Notes: a model not told the origin generated them from the letters alone. DNA of 37,025 nucleotides from CAXTEJ01 sp964243295 (GCA_964243295.1 CAXTEJ010000033.1:1-37025); one strand, 5' to 3'. Positions 6,581 through 14,739 are shown, counted from the first letter of the stretch. Program-made: numbers and translations.

Positions 6581-7254
6581 GCACCGCAGACGACTTCGAG
6601 CTGTCGGCCGGCGCCTACGTGCTCGGCGCGCTGCCGACGTCCGAGGACGAGGCCTTCGCTGCGCACCTCGAGCAGTGCCCGCGCTGCGCCGACGAGGTCG
6701 AGCAGCTGCGCGCCCTTCCGGGCCTGCTGTCGCGGGTGACGCTCGAGCAGCTCGAGCACCTGGACGACGTCCCCGGTGGCGTGCGCGTGCCCGACACCCT
6801 GCTGCCTGCGCTGCTGCGCGAGGTGTCGAGACGGCGTCGTCGCCGGCGCGTGGGTCTGGGTGCCGTGGCGGCCGCGGCGCTCGTGGCAGCGTCGGCCGGT
6901 TCGGTCGCGGTCGCCACGCGCCCGGGTCCTGGTCCCTCGCAGCCGATGCAGGCCGTCGTCCAGGCGCCGCTGCGGGCGCGGGTCGACGTGCAGCAGGTGG
7001 CGTGGGGCAGCCGGGTGCGGATCGAGTGCCGCTATGGCGAGCAGTCCGACGCCGGTGCGGGCCGGCCCTACGCTCTGGTGGTCGTGGGGACAGACGGCAG
7101 CCACGAGAGCATCGGCACCTGGACGGCGCTACCCGGCCGCTCCATCGCCCTCACCGGTGCGACGTCGTTGCGGGGCAGCCAGATCGCGGCCGTCGAGGTG
7201 CAGTCGCTCACGGGTGAAGCGCTGCTGCGGCTCGACCAGCCCCGCAGCGGCTGA
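6577..7254 (+). CDS. Zinc-type anti-sigma factor, RskA-like
   Basis: A 225-residue membrane anti-sigma factor cotranslated with the sigma gene (4-base GTGA overlap). The N-terminal cytoplasmic domain carries the ZAS zinc motif H30-x3-C34-x2-C37 (AAHLEQCPRC). A basic run (RRRRRRR) precedes one membrane segment (about residues 93-113), and a beta-rich C-terminal domain of about 110 residues lies outside. The C-terminal domain looks like that of RskA-type regulators, which hold the sigma factor until regulated proteolysis or zinc/thiol change releases it. With a Rieske protein as apparent target, a redox signal is attractive but not shown. Confidence 0.88.
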   Translation: MSTADDFELSAGAYVLGALPTSEDEAFAAHLEQCPRCADEVEQLRALPGLLSRVTLEQLEHLDDVPGGVRVPDTLLPALLREVSRRRRRRRVGLGAVAAAALVAASAGSVAVATRPGPGPSQPMQAVVQAPLRARVDVQQVAWGSRVRIECRYGEQSDAGAGRPYALVVVGTDGSHESIGTWTALPGRSIALTGATSLRGSQIAAVEVQSLTGEALLRLDQPRSG

Positions 7255-7314
7255 CGGCCCTGTCGCAGGCCCACGCCGACCGGTGTCGTGGTTGTGTCAC
7301 CGATGAGGCACAAT

Positions 7315-7441
7315 GGGTGAGGCGGACCGGGACACACCGGTCTGCGGTCGAGTGCGAAGGCGTCGAGAGACGCCGTGTTGCCGCGGAGGACGCGGGGTCA
7401 CGCATCAGCGGCCACCTCGGTTCTCCTCGAAAGGCTTCACC
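7315..7441 (+). ncRNA. Structured 5' leader of the DEAD-box helicase gene (three hairpins)
   Basis: Three consecutive hairpins precede the helicase start. Hairpin 1 is 7322-7330 with 7337-7345 (9 bp with one G-U, 6-base loop). Hairpin 2 is 7359-7364 with 7369-7374 (6 perfect bp closed by a GAGA tetraloop). Hairpin 3 is 7381-7385 with 7391-7395 (5 bp). A GAAAGG ribosome-binding site lies at 7429-7434. Helicase genes of this class are often regulated by cold or autoregulated through long leaders, so a cis-acting RNA is plausible. The transcript start is not established and could lie upstream of 7315. Confidence 0.5.
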
Positions 7442-8896
7442 TTGCCTGACGCTCCCTCCGCCGTGCCCTCGTTCGCCGAGCTCGGCGTCCCTGACCACCT
7501 CGTGCAGGTGCTCGCGGGCCGCGGCATCACCTCACCGTTCCCCATCCAGGCCGCCGCTCTGCCCGACTCCCTCGCGGGTCGCGACGTGCTCGGCCGCGGC
7601 CGCACCGGCAGCGGCAAGACCGTCGCGTTCGCGCTGCCGACGATCGCCCGCCTCACCGACTCGGGCCGGACGCGTCGTCCGAGCCGGCCCCGCGCGCTCG
7701 TGCTGCTGCCGACGCGCGAGCTCGCCACGCAGGTCGCCGAGACCATGACGCCGCTCGCCACCGCCGCGGGCCTGAAGGTCACGACCGTCTTCGGCGGCGT
7801 CGGCCAGAACCCGCAGGTCGCCGCGCTTCGCGGCGGCATCGACGTGCTCATCGCCTGCCCCGGCCGGCTCGAGGACCTCATCGGCCAGGGCCACGTGCAG
7901 CTCGACGCCATCGAGGTCACCGTGCTCGACGAGGCCGACCACATGGCCGACCTCGGGTTCCTGCCCGGCGTCAAGCGCATCCTCGACCGGACGCCGGCCG
8001 GCACCCAGCGCCTGCTGTTCTCCGCGACGCTCGACAACGGCATCGACGTGCTCGTGAAGCGCTACCTGCGCTCGCCGGTCACGCACTCGGTCGACCCGGT
8101 CGCCTCCCAGGCCCCGGCCATGACCCACCACGTGCTCGCGGTCGCCAAGGACGACAAGCCGGCCGTCATCCGCGAGCTCGCCGGGGGCCAGGGCCGCAGC
8201 CTGCTGTTCATGCGCACCAAGCACACCGCGAAGAAGCTGGCCCGCCAGCTGACGGCGTCTGGCATCCCGGCGGTCGACCTGCACGGCAACCTGTCGCAGA
8301 ACGCTCGCGAGCGGAACCTCGCCGCCTTCAGCGAGGGCAGCGTGCGCGTGCTCGTGGCCACCGACATCGCCGCGCGCGGCATCCACGTCGACGACGTCGG
8401 CCTGGTCGTCCACGTCGACCCGCCGGCCGAGCACAAGGCCTACACCCACCGCTCGGGCCGCACCGCGCGCGCCGGCGCCGAGGGTGTCGTCGTCACGCTG
8501 ATGACGCCCGACCAGCACGGCGATGTCCGCGTGCTCACCCGCCAGGCCGGCATCAAGGCCCAGCAGGCGGCCGTGGTGCCCGGCGACGGGCTGCTGCGCG
8601 ACCTCGCCGGTCCTCCGGCCGACTACGTCGAGCCGGCGCCCGAGGTCGTCGTGCCGCAGCAGGCCACCCGCCCGCGCGGCACCTCGACCGGTGGCCGCGG
8701 CGGCTCCCCGCGCAGCACCTCAGGCCGGACGTCGGCCGGCACCGCGGCCGCGGCACCCGCCGGTGGGCGTCGGCGCTCGTCCGGCGGCGGTCGTCCCGCT
8801 TCGGGCGCGGCGCCGGCCGCCACCAGCACCGGTGGCTACCACCAGCCCCGGCCCGCGTCGTCCGGCGGCGGCGCGCGTCGTCGCAGCGGCCGCTGA
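7442..8896 (+). CDS. DEAD-box ATP-dependent RNA helicase
   Basis: A 484-residue helicase starting at TTG 7442, with GAAAGG upstream. The frame stays open further 5', but that part is the hairpin leader and shows no family sequence. Motifs in order: Q motif PFPIQ (residues 32-36), Walker A RTGSGKT (54-60), PTRELA, GG, VLDEADHMADLGF (the DEAD box), SAT in LLFSATLD, then RecA2 with TDIAARGIHVDD and HRSGRTARAG (motif VI). The last 90 residues are Gly/Ser/Arg/Pro-rich and basic, typical of an RNA-binding tail on RhlE-like actinobacterial helicases. The enzyme unwinds short RNA duplexes in ribosome assembly or mRNA decay. It is transcribed alone and ends at a strong terminator. Confidence 0.93.
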   Translation: MPDAPSAVPSFAELGVPDHLVQVLAGRGITSPFPIQAAALPDSLAGRDVLGRGRTGSGKTVAFALPTIARLTDSGRTRRPSRPRALVLLPTRELATQVAETMTPLATAAGLKVTTVFGGVGQNPQVAALRGGIDVLIACPGRLEDLIGQGHVQLDAIEVTVLDEADHMADLGFLPGVKRILDRTPAGTQRLLFSATLDNGIDVLVKRYLRSPVTHSVDPVASQAPAMTHHVLAVAKDDKPAVIRELAGGQGRSLLFMRTKHTAKKLARQLTASGIPAVDLHGNLSQNARERNLAAFSEGSVRVLVATDIAARGIHVDDVGLVVHVDPPAEHKAYTHRSGRTARAGAEGVVVTLMTPDQHGDVRVLTRQAGIKAQQAAVVPGDGLLRDLAGPPADYVEPAPEVVVPQQATRPRGTSTGGRGGSPRSTSGRTSAGTAAAAPAGGRRRSSGGGRPASGAAPAATSTGGYHQPRPASSGGGARRRSGR

Positions 8897-8917
8897 CCGA
8901 CTCACGGCTGCGCAGCA

Positions 8918-8943
8918 GGCCCCCGTCCACCCGGACGGGGGCC
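8918..8943 (+). terminator. Intrinsic-type terminator of the helicase gene
   Basis: A perfect 11-bp stem (8918-8928 with 8933-8943, ggcccccgtcc / ggacgggggcc) with a 4-base loop lies 21 bases after the helicase stop. There is no U-tract, only TTCGCC, as is common in high-G+C actinomycetes. Confidence 0.75.
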
Positions 8944-8956
8944 TTCGCCGTCCCCG

Positions 8957-9008
8957 GTGATCATGCGATCCCGGCCCACCCCCCGCTGCCGTGATCATGC
9001 GATCCCGG
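8957..9008 (+). repeat. Two copies of the dispersed 18-base repeat gtgatcatgcgatcccgg
   Basis: Copies at 8957-8974 and 8991-9008, start to start 34 bases apart. Both match gtgatcatgcgatcccgg exactly and are followed by a C/A-rich CCACC segment. They lie between the helicase terminator and the next promoter. Further copies are at 10118, 11733, 11766 and 31800. Confidence 0.85.
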
Positions 9009-9052
9009 ACCACCCAGCCAGGCTGTCGTGACAGCAGGTCGCGGCCCTCACC

Positions 9053-9058
9053 TAGCCT
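9053..9058 (+). promoter_or_regulatory. -10 box TAGCCT, leaderless promoter
   Basis: TAGCCT ends 6 bases before ATG 9065. GTGACA at 9028-9033 is a possible -35 (19-base spacer). No ribosome-binding site lies between the box and the start codon. Confidence 0.5.
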
Positions 9059-9064
9059 GGCGCC

Positions 9065-10063
9065 ATGACGACTGCGCATGAGCTCTCCTCCCGACCCGTC
9101 CGGCTCGGCGTGATCGGTGCCGGTGGCATCGCCGGCTCGATGACCCGCTCGCTCGACCTGCTGCCGGACGCCGAGGTGGTCGCCGTCGGGTCGCGCCGCC
9201 AGGAGACCGCCGACGCGTTCGTCGACGAGTACGGGATCGGACGCCGGCACAGCAGCTATGAGGCGCTCGCAACCGATCCCGAGGTCGATGTGGTCTACGT
9301 CGCGACGACGCACCCCAGCCACCATGCCGCCGCCATGCTCGCGATCGAGGCCGGCAAGGCGCTGCTGGTCGAGAAGCCCTTCACGATGGACGCCGTCGAG
9401 GCGCTGGACCTCGTGACCGCGGCCCGCGATCGGGGCACGTTCGTCATGGAGGCCATGTGGGCGCGCTTCAACCCGCACATGGTCAAGGTGCGCGAGGTGC
9501 TCGCGTCAGGCGTCCTCGGTGAGGTGGTCACGGTCATCGCCGACCACGCCCAGTGGTTCGCGCAGGACCCGCAGCACCGGCTCTTCGACCCCGCGGTCGG
9601 CGGGGGCGCCCTGCTCGACCTCGGCATCTACCCGGTGTCGTTCGCGTCGATGGTGCTGGGAACCCCGTCGCACGTCACGGCCCGCAGCACGCCCGCCTTC
9701 ACGGGCGTCGACGGCCAGACCTCGATCGTCCTCGAGCACGACGGCGGCGCCCACGCCGTGCTGTCGACGACCTTGCGTGCAGCGGGCTCGAACCGCGCGG
9801 CGATCGTCGGCACCGAGGGCCGCATCGAGATCGACAGCATCTTCTACGCGCCCACCAGCTTCACCACGACCCTGCGCAGCGGCGAGGTCACCCGCTACGA
9901 CGAGCCGCACGAGGGCCACGGCCTGCGTCACGAGGTGGCCGAGGTCGTGCGCTGCCTGCGCGCCGGGCTGACCGAGAGCCCCGTCATGCCCGCCGACGAG
10001 ACCGTCGAGATCATGCGCACCATGGACGAGGTGCGCCGCCAGATCGGCCTCCACTACGCCTGA
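9065..10063 (+). CDS. Gfo/Idh/MocA-family NAD(P)-dependent oxidoreductase
   Basis: A 332-residue dehydrogenase. The N-terminal Rossmann fold has LGVIGAGGIAGSM (residues 14-26). The family lysine appears in EKPFTMD at about residue 104, and VMEAMWARFNP follows. The second half forms the beta-sheet substrate domain, with GGGALLDLGIYPVSFA carrying the conserved DxGxY/H element. Members oxidise or epimerise cyclic sugars, inositols or dihydrodiols. Here the M-E-A-M-W-x-R-F/H block resembles the trans-dihydrodiol/D-xylose dehydrogenase subgroup. Start fixed by the -10 box 6 bases upstream (leaderless). It stands alone between repeat-bearing gaps, so no pathway can be read from its neighbours. Confidence 0.88.
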   Translation: MTTAHELSSRPVRLGVIGAGGIAGSMTRSLDLLPDAEVVAVGSRRQETADAFVDEYGIGRRHSSYEALATDPEVDVVYVATTHPSHHAAAMLAIEAGKALLVEKPFTMDAVEALDLVTAARDRGTFVMEAMWARFNPHMVKVREVLASGVLGEVVTVIADHAQWFAQDPQHRLFDPAVGGGALLDLGIYPVSFASMVLGTPSHVTARSTPAFTGVDGQTSIVLEHDGGAHAVLSTTLRAAGSNRAAIVGTEGRIEIDSIFYAPTSFTTTLRSGEVTRYDEPHEGHGLRHEVAEVVRCLRAGLTESPVMPADETVEIMRTMDEVRRQIGLHYA

Positions 10064-10483
10064 GGCTCGCCGTCCGCACGGACGTGGGGGGTGCGCTCCC
10101 GGCACAGTCACCTGGTCGTGATCATGCAATCCCGGCTCGGGTGCGTCACGACCCTGCCGGCGCGCGCGGACGACGACCCTGGCCGGCGCGCCGGCTGCTG
10201 TGGCGCCGAGGCAGCTCGCCACCTGCGTGACGTGACCACAGAAGTCCACCTGGAGCCGGCAGGCGACGTGACGCGGCAGGCGGGACCGGACCGCGATCGC
10301 GCGATCACGACGAGCGTGGTCGCGATCGAGCCGATGCCCATGCTGGTGCTCACCGAATGACTCAACTGGCACCTGCTGACGGCATCACTCAACGGGCTCC
10401 GACAACGGCCTCGTGAATTGTCCGCTCCGATGTGGGAGACCATGGAGACGAGCCGCACTCAGCGGCAACGAGAGGTCGTGCCC
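10064..10483. other. Gap of 420 bases: one dispersed repeat copy, a palindrome, no gene
   Basis: The gap holds a repeat copy at 10118-10135 and a perfect 14-base palindrome gccggcgcgccggc at 10182-10195. The repeated word actcaac occurs at about 10360 and 10387. Short open frames here (for example 10091-10360) include the repeat itself and show no family similarity. The promoter of the next gene must lie in the last 150 bases, but I see no clear -35/-10 pair. Confidence 0.5.
10118..10135 (+). repeat. Dispersed 18-base repeat, copy with one change
   Basis: gtgatcatgcaatcccgg differs at one position (A for G) from the copies at 8957 and 8991 and has the same orientation. Confidence 0.8.
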
Positions 10484-11404
10484 ATGCCCAAGGTCTTCCG
10501 CTTCAGCGCGTACGGCGGCCCCGACGTCCAGGAGCTCGTCGAGCTGCCCATGCCGTCCCCCGGCCCGAGCGAGCTGCTGGTCAAGGTCAAGTCTGCGGGC
10601 GTCAATCCCGTTGACCACAAGCTGCGCTCGGGGGCACTGGCGCAGTTCATGCCCCGTGACCTGCCGGCGGAGTTCGGCAGTGAGGTGTCCGGCATCGTCG
10701 AGGAGGTCGGCCAGGACGTGACCGGCTTCGCCGTCGGCGACGAGGTGTTCGGCTCGCCCGCACCGACCCACGGCGGCTACTGCGAGTACACCGTCCTGAC
10801 GGCCACGGCGACGGCGAAGAAGCCGACGCACGTGAGCTTCGACGACGCCGCGACCCTGACGGTAGCCGCGGCGACCGCCTACGACGCGGTCACCCAACTC
10901 GGCCTCGCAGCGGGCCAGACGCTGCTCATCAACGGCGCCGGTGGCGGGGTCGGGGTCGCTGCCGCGCAGATCGCCCGAGACCTGGGCATCGCCGTCATCG
11001 GTATCGCGAGCGAGGGCAAGCGGCCGGTGGTGGAGATGCTCGGAGCCACGCTCGTGCCGTACGGCGAGGGTGTCGAGCAGCGCGTGCGCGAGCTCATGCC
11101 GGACGGCGTCGACGGCATGCTCGACCTCGTCGGTGGGGCCGCGCTCAGCGCGGTCGCGCCGCTGGCGAAGGTGCCAGCGAAGATCGTGTCGGCGGCGGAC
11201 GCCATGACGGTGTCGCAGCTCGGCGGGGCGCCTGTGCAGCGCGACGGGACGGCGGTCGTGCTCGACGAGGTCGCCAGCATGGTCGCGGGCGGCAAGCTCG
11301 ACCCGCACGTCAGTGACGTCGTGGCCTTCGACGACGTGGCGCAGGCCATCGCGTCCGTCGAGACCGGACACCCGGTCGGCAAGATCGTCGTCAAGGTCAG
11401 CTGA
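10484..11404 (+). CDS. Zinc-independent MDR oxidoreductase (NADPH:quinone reductase-like)
   Basis: A 306-residue medium-chain dehydrogenase/reductase. The N-terminus MPKVFRFSAYGGPDV is the usual quinone-oxidoreductase opening. GROES-like domain marks include SAGVNPVDHKLRSG and PAEFGSEVSGIVEEVG. The nucleotide-binding domain has LLINGAGGGVGVAAAQIA. The zinc ligands of alcohol dehydrogenases are missing. Enzymes of this type reduce quinones or enones with NADPH. ATG 10484 was chosen over the longer in-frame start at 10418 because GAGAGG precedes it and family homology begins exactly there. It lies alone between repeat-rich gaps. Confidence 0.87.
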   Translation: MPKVFRFSAYGGPDVQELVELPMPSPGPSELLVKVKSAGVNPVDHKLRSGALAQFMPRDLPAEFGSEVSGIVEEVGQDVTGFAVGDEVFGSPAPTHGGYCEYTVLTATATAKKPTHVSFDDAATLTVAAATAYDAVTQLGLAAGQTLLINGAGGGVGVAAAQIARDLGIAVIGIASEGKRPVVEMLGATLVPYGEGVEQRVRELMPDGVDGMLDLVGGAALSAVAPLAKVPAKIVSAADAMTVSQLGGAPVQRDGTAVVLDEVASMVAGGKLDPHVSDVVAFDDVAQAIASVETGHPVGKIVVKVS

Positions 11405-11543
11405 CCCCAGGTGCGGCCCGGTCTGGCGGGTCCTTGACACGTACGCCAGCCGGGCGACTGGCGGGTGGAACGCGGGGCGAGCAGTGCGCTGACCGGTCTC
11501 GGCTGCCGCTGTCCAGGAACGGACGCGGCCACGCCGGCATGCA

Positions 11544-11598
11544 GAAGTGACCGTGGGACCCGACGTCCGTGCTCGACGGCCCGTCCCACCGTCACTTC
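11544..11598. repeat. Long imperfect inverted repeat (REP-like hairpin)
   Basis: gaagtgaccgtgggac (11544-11559) pairs with gtcccaccgtcacttc (11583-11598) with one mismatch in 16. The 23-base loop holds a further short stem, ccgt/acgg. The stem is too long and too far (140 bases) from the preceding stop for an ordinary terminator; a palindromic REP-like unit or structured RNA fits better. Confidence 0.6.
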
Positions 11599-11732
11599 CG
11601 CCCGCCCGTGTGGCGGCCCAGGCCGGTCGCCGCCGGTGGTGCCCTGCTCGACCGCTGGCCAGCAGCGCAGGGAGGGGCACGACGCCGGGTCGATGCGTCC
11701 TCGGCTCGCGACGCGTCACGGGCCCGGCCGGG

Positions 11733-11783
11733 CCGGGATCGCATGATCACGGGGAGGCGGGCGGGCCGGAATCGCATGATCAC
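11733..11783 (-). repeat. Two inverted copies of the dispersed 18-base repeat
   Basis: Reverse-complement copies at 11733-11750 (exact) and 11766-11783 (one change), start to start 33 bases apart. The pair mirrors the plus-strand pair at 8957/8991, so the two oxidoreductase genes between them are bracketed by inverted pairs. Confidence 0.85.
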
Positions 11784-11943
11784 GGGGGGTTGGGGGCGCG
11801 GGCGGGCCGGGTGTCCGCATCGTGGACAACCGGGCGACGGTGGGACGGTCGGCGGCGCGCATGGTGTTCTGTGGGACGAGTGTCTGTCGGCGCGCGTGCC
11901 GGGGCACGACCCGTGCAGCCTCGAGACCGGAGAACCTGAAGCC

Positions 11944-12873
11944 GTGCGCATCTACGACGACGTGACGACGCTGGTGGGCAACACCCCGCTGGTCCGGCTC
12001 AACCGGATCACGGACGGCGCGGGTGCCACGGTGCTCGCCAAGCTGGAGTTCTACAACCCGGCCAACAGCGTCAAGGACCGCATCGGCGTCGCGATCGTCA
12101 ACGCGGCCGAGGAGTCCGGCGAGCTCAAGCCCGGCGGCACGATCGTGGAGGCGACCAGCGGCAACACGGGTATCGCGCTCGCCATGGTCGGTGCGGCCCG
12201 CGGGTACGACGTCGTGCTGACCATGCCCGAGACGATGAGCAGGGAGCGCCGGGCTCTGCTGCGCGCCTTCGGCGCCGAGCTCATCCTCACGCCGGGCGGT
12301 GAGGGCATGAAGGGCGCGGTCGCCAAGGCTGCGGAGGTCGCCCAGGACCGCGGCGCCGTCCTCGCCCAGCAGTTCGCCAACGAGGCCAACCCCGAGACCC
12401 ACCGCCGCACCACCGCGCAGGAGATCTGGGACGACACCGACGGCACGATCGACGTCTTCGTCGCGGGCATCGGCACCGGCGGCACCATCACCGGCGTCGG
12501 CCAGGTGCTGCGGGAGAAGAAGCCGGGCGTGCGCATCGTCGCCGTCGAGCCCGCCGAGTCGCCGATCCTCAACGGCGGCGCGCCCGGGCCCCACAAGATC
12601 CAGGGCATCGGCGCGAACTTCGTCCCCGACATCCTCGACACGAAGGTCTACGACGAGGTCATCGACGTGGACGCCGAGACGTCGGTCACGTGGGCGCGCC
12701 GCGCAGCCGCCGAGGAGGGCCTGCTCGTCGGCATCTCCTCCGGCGCCGCGCTCAAGGCCGCCGTCGACCTCGCGCAGCGGCCCGAGAACGCCGGCAAGAC
12801 GATCGTCGTGATCATCCCGAGCTTCGGCGAGCGCTACCTGTCGACCATCCTCTACAGCGACCTGATGGACTGA
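11944..12873 (+). CDS. cysK: Cysteine synthase A (O-acetylserine sulfhydrylase)
   Basis: A 309-residue PLP enzyme making L-cysteine from O-acetylserine and sulfide. It shows the N-terminal VGNTPLVRLNR, the PLP lysine K44 in NPANSVKDRIG, the substrate loop TSGNTG (71-76), the glycine-rich phosphate-binding loop GIGTGGTITG, and the C-terminal GISSGAA. Length is standard for CysK. The GTG at 11944 is used because the protein begins MRIYDD as expected; a GGAG lies about 11 bases upstream. The serine acetyltransferase gene follows after 4 bases, so the two consecutive steps of cysteine synthesis form an operon and the products probably assemble as cysteine synthase complex. Confidence 0.95.
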   Translation: MRIYDDVTTLVGNTPLVRLNRITDGAGATVLAKLEFYNPANSVKDRIGVAIVNAAEESGELKPGGTIVEATSGNTGIALAMVGAARGYDVVLTMPETMSRERRALLRAFGAELILTPGGEGMKGAVAKAAEVAQDRGAVLAQQFANEANPETHRRTTAQEIWDDTDGTIDVFVAGIGTGGTITGVGQVLREKKPGVRIVAVEPAESPILNGGAPGPHKIQGIGANFVPDILDTKVYDEVIDVDAETSVTWARRAAAEEGLLVGISSGAALKAAVDLAQRPENAGKTIVVIIPSFGERYLSTILYSDLMD

Positions 12874-12877
12874 CGTC

Positions 12878-13489
12878 GTGCTGCTCGGCCGGGCGCAGCC
12901 CCCGCTGCCCGTCCTGGCGCGGGCGCGGGCCCGCGTGCGAGAGGACCTCGACGCCGCCGCCCGTCGCGACCCCGCGGCGCGCAGCCGGCTCGAGCTGGCT
13001 CTGTGCTACCCGGGGCTGCACGCGGTGTGGGTGCACCGGGTGGCGCACCGGATGTGGCGCACGCCCGGGCTGTCCCTCGCCGCCCGCGTCCTCTCGACGC
13101 TCAACCGGTCGGCAACCGGCGTCGAGATCCACCCCGGCGCGGTGATCGGACGCCGCTTCTTCATCGACCACGGCATGGGCGTGGTCATCGGCGAGACCGC
13201 GCAGATCGGCGACGACGTGATGATGTACCACGGCGTCACCCTCGGCGGCCGCAGCCTGCAGCGGGTCAAGCGCCACCCCACGCTGCAGGACGGCGTCACC
13301 GTCGGCGCCGGCGCGCGCATCCTCGGGCCCATCACGGTCGGAGCGGGCGCGCAGGTCGGCGCCAACTCCGTCGTGGTCAAGGACGTGCCGGCCGGGGCCG
13401 TCGTGGTGGGCGTGCCCGGCACGGTGCGCGCCGTCGGGCCCGGCCAGGACCCGTACGACGTCTGGGCCGACCCCGCGATCTACATCTGA
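12878..13489 (+). CDS. cysE: Serine O-acetyltransferase
   Basis: A 203-residue enzyme transferring acetyl from acetyl-CoA to serine, the step before CysK. It is the short (EpsC/Gram-positive) form lacking the full N-terminal extension of enteric CysE. The left-handed beta-helix is clear: GVEIHPGAVIGRRFFIDHGMGVVIGETA, then the loop MMYHGVTLGG, and hexapeptide turns through GAQVGANSVVVKDVPAG. The catalytic His of the IDHG motif and the second His of MYHG are present. The protein ends in Ile (WADPAIYI); a C-terminal Ile is what CysE uses to dock into the CysK active site. GTG 12878 follows the cysK stop by 4 bases, so translational coupling probably replaces a ribosome-binding site. Confidence 0.93.
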   Translation: MLLGRAQPPLPVLARARARVREDLDAAARRDPAARSRLELALCYPGLHAVWVHRVAHRMWRTPGLSLAARVLSTLNRSATGVEIHPGAVIGRRFFIDHGMGVVIGETAQIGDDVMMYHGVTLGGRSLQRVKRHPTLQDGVTVGAGARILGPITVGAGAQVGANSVVVKDVPAGAVVVGVPGTVRAVGPGQDPYDVWADPAIYI

Positions 13490-13503
13490 CGCCTCCCACG
13501 CAC

Positions 13504-14739
13504 TCAGTCGCGCCCGAGCGCCTGCTTCCAGGTGACGCGGGCGCCGGTGCGCAGGATCGAGCGGGGGTAGATCCGGGCGGCGAGGACGGCGAGCGCGGCC
13601 GTGGCGAGCAGCATGAGGAGCACCGTGCCGACGACCTGCGCCGGCCCGGTGACACCGGCGGCGGTGCGCAGCGGCATGAGGATCGCGGAGAACGGCGGGA
13701 TCCAGCTCATGATGTCGCTGAGCCTGCCGCCCGGGTCCTGGAGCGTGGTCTGGGCGACGAAGAACATCGCCAGCACCAGCACGGTGAGCGGCGTGGTCAC
13801 CGCGCCGACGTCCTCCTGGCGAGAGACCAGCGAGCCGGCCGCGGCGTACAGCGTGGCGACGAACAGGAACCCGAGCACGAACCAGCCGAGGACGCTGACG
13901 AAGACGGCGACCGCCGTGCCCGTGACGGTGATGAGGTCGGTCGCGAGCGCAGCCGCGAGCCCGGCTGCGCCGTACAGGGCGAGCGTCACCAGGCCCACCA
14001 GGCCGATGCCGAGGATCTTGCCGGTCAGCAGGTGCAGCGGCTTGATCGTCGACAGCAGCAGCTCAACGACCCGGCTGGTCTTCTCCTCGACGACGCTGGT
14101 GGCCACCGCGATGCCGTTGCCCAGCAGCTGCAGGTACAGCAGCAGCACCGCGACGTAGGCCAGGGCGGTGCGCTGGTCGGCGTCCGGCCGCGGCGGGTCG
14201 ATGGCGTCGACGGTCACGGTGGCACGGGCCGCCGCCGCCGCCAGCTGCGCGGGGTCGACGTCGCGCTCACGCAGGGCGGTGTCGCTCGCCTGCTGACGCA
14301 CGGCCGACTGCAGCACGGCGGTGAGCGAGCCGGAGAGCTCGTCGTCCGCGACGGCCCGCACCGCACCGCCGTCGAGCGGCACCAGCGCGACGTCGAGGTC
14401 GCCGTCCTGCACGGCGGTGCGTGCCGCCGCCTCGGTGGCGACCGGTCGCACGCTCACCGGGTTGTCGAGGGCCGTGCCGGTCTGGGTCAGCACCGCCGTC
14501 AGCGACGACGCGCCCCCGACGACGCCCACGGTGTCGGGGTCGTCGCCGCCGCGGGTGAGCACCGAGCCGAGCACGATGCCGCCGACGATGAGCACCAGCA
14601 TCACGGCATTGGAGATGACGAACGACCGCGACCGCATGCGGGTGGTGAGCTCGCGCCCCATCACCAGCCGCACGGCGGCGACCCCCGACACCGGCGCCGG
14701 AGCTGGGGTGGTGCGAGGGGTGGACGAGGTCGTGCTCAT
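13504..14739 (-). CDS. ABC-2 type transporter permease, NatB-like
   Basis: A 411-residue permease. The N-terminus is cytoplasmic, with LVMGRELTTRMRSRSFVISN leading into membrane segment 1 (VMLVLIVGGIVLG). A large external domain of about 150 residues follows, then five more segments near the C-terminus (for example ALAYVAVLLLYLQLLGNGIA, LVTLALYGAAGLAAAL, FVLGFLFVATLYAAAGSL). The motif ATSVVEEKTSRVVELLLSTIKP is characteristic of NatB/YhaP permeases. The start overlaps the ATPase stop (ATGA), so they form one exporter. NatAB of Bacillus exports sodium; in actinomycetes the substrate is generally unknown and could be a drug or peptide. Confidence 0.85.
   Translation of the reverse strand: MSTTSSTPRTTPAPAPVSGVAAVRLVMGRELTTRMRSRSFVISNAVMLVLIVGGIVLGSVLTRGGDDPDTVGVVGGASSLTAVLTQTGTALDNPVSVRPVATEAAARTAVQDGDLDVALVPLDGGAVRAVADDELSGSLTAVLQSAVRQQASDTALRERDVDPAQLAAAAARATVTVDAIDPPRPDADQRTALAYVAVLLLYLQLLGNGIAVATSVVEEKTSRVVELLLSTIKPLHLLTGKILGIGLVGLVTLALYGAAGLAAALATDLITVTGTAVAVFVSVLGWFVLGFLFVATLYAAAGSLVSRQEDVGAVTTPLTVLVLAMFFVAQTTLQDPGGRLSDIMSWIPPFSAILMPLRTAAGVTGPAQVVGTVLLMLLATAALAVLAARIYPRSILRTGARVTWKQALGRD

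Larger units (their letters stand above)
11405..11943. other. Gap of about 540 bases: hairpin element and two inverted dispersed repeats, no gene
   Basis: Contents: a small hairpin (cgccag 11444-11449 with ctggcg 11458-11463), a long inverted repeat at 11544-11598, and two repeat copies at 11733 and 11766. The remaining sequence is the cysK upstream region. Open frames crossing it read through the repeats and are not convincing. No cysteine- or S-box-type riboswitch was recognised. Confidence 0.55.

Noticed and set aside
7289..7314. TTGTGT ... CACAAT as the helicase promoter
   Set aside because: The spacing between the two hexamers is only 11 bases, too short for a sigma-70-type promoter.
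10182..10195. 14-base palindrome gccggcgcgccggc as an operator
   Set aside because: Pure G/C palindromes of this length arise easily in this composition, and there is no adjacent promoter or regulator gene.
11434..11463. TTGACA at 11434 as the start of a promoter
   Set aside because: No acceptable -10 box 16-19 bases downstream and no gene begins within 450 bases in that direction.
12878..13489. Bifunctional or truncated serine acetyltransferase
   Set aside because: At 203 residues it is the normal short form, with both active-site histidines and the full hexapeptide helix.
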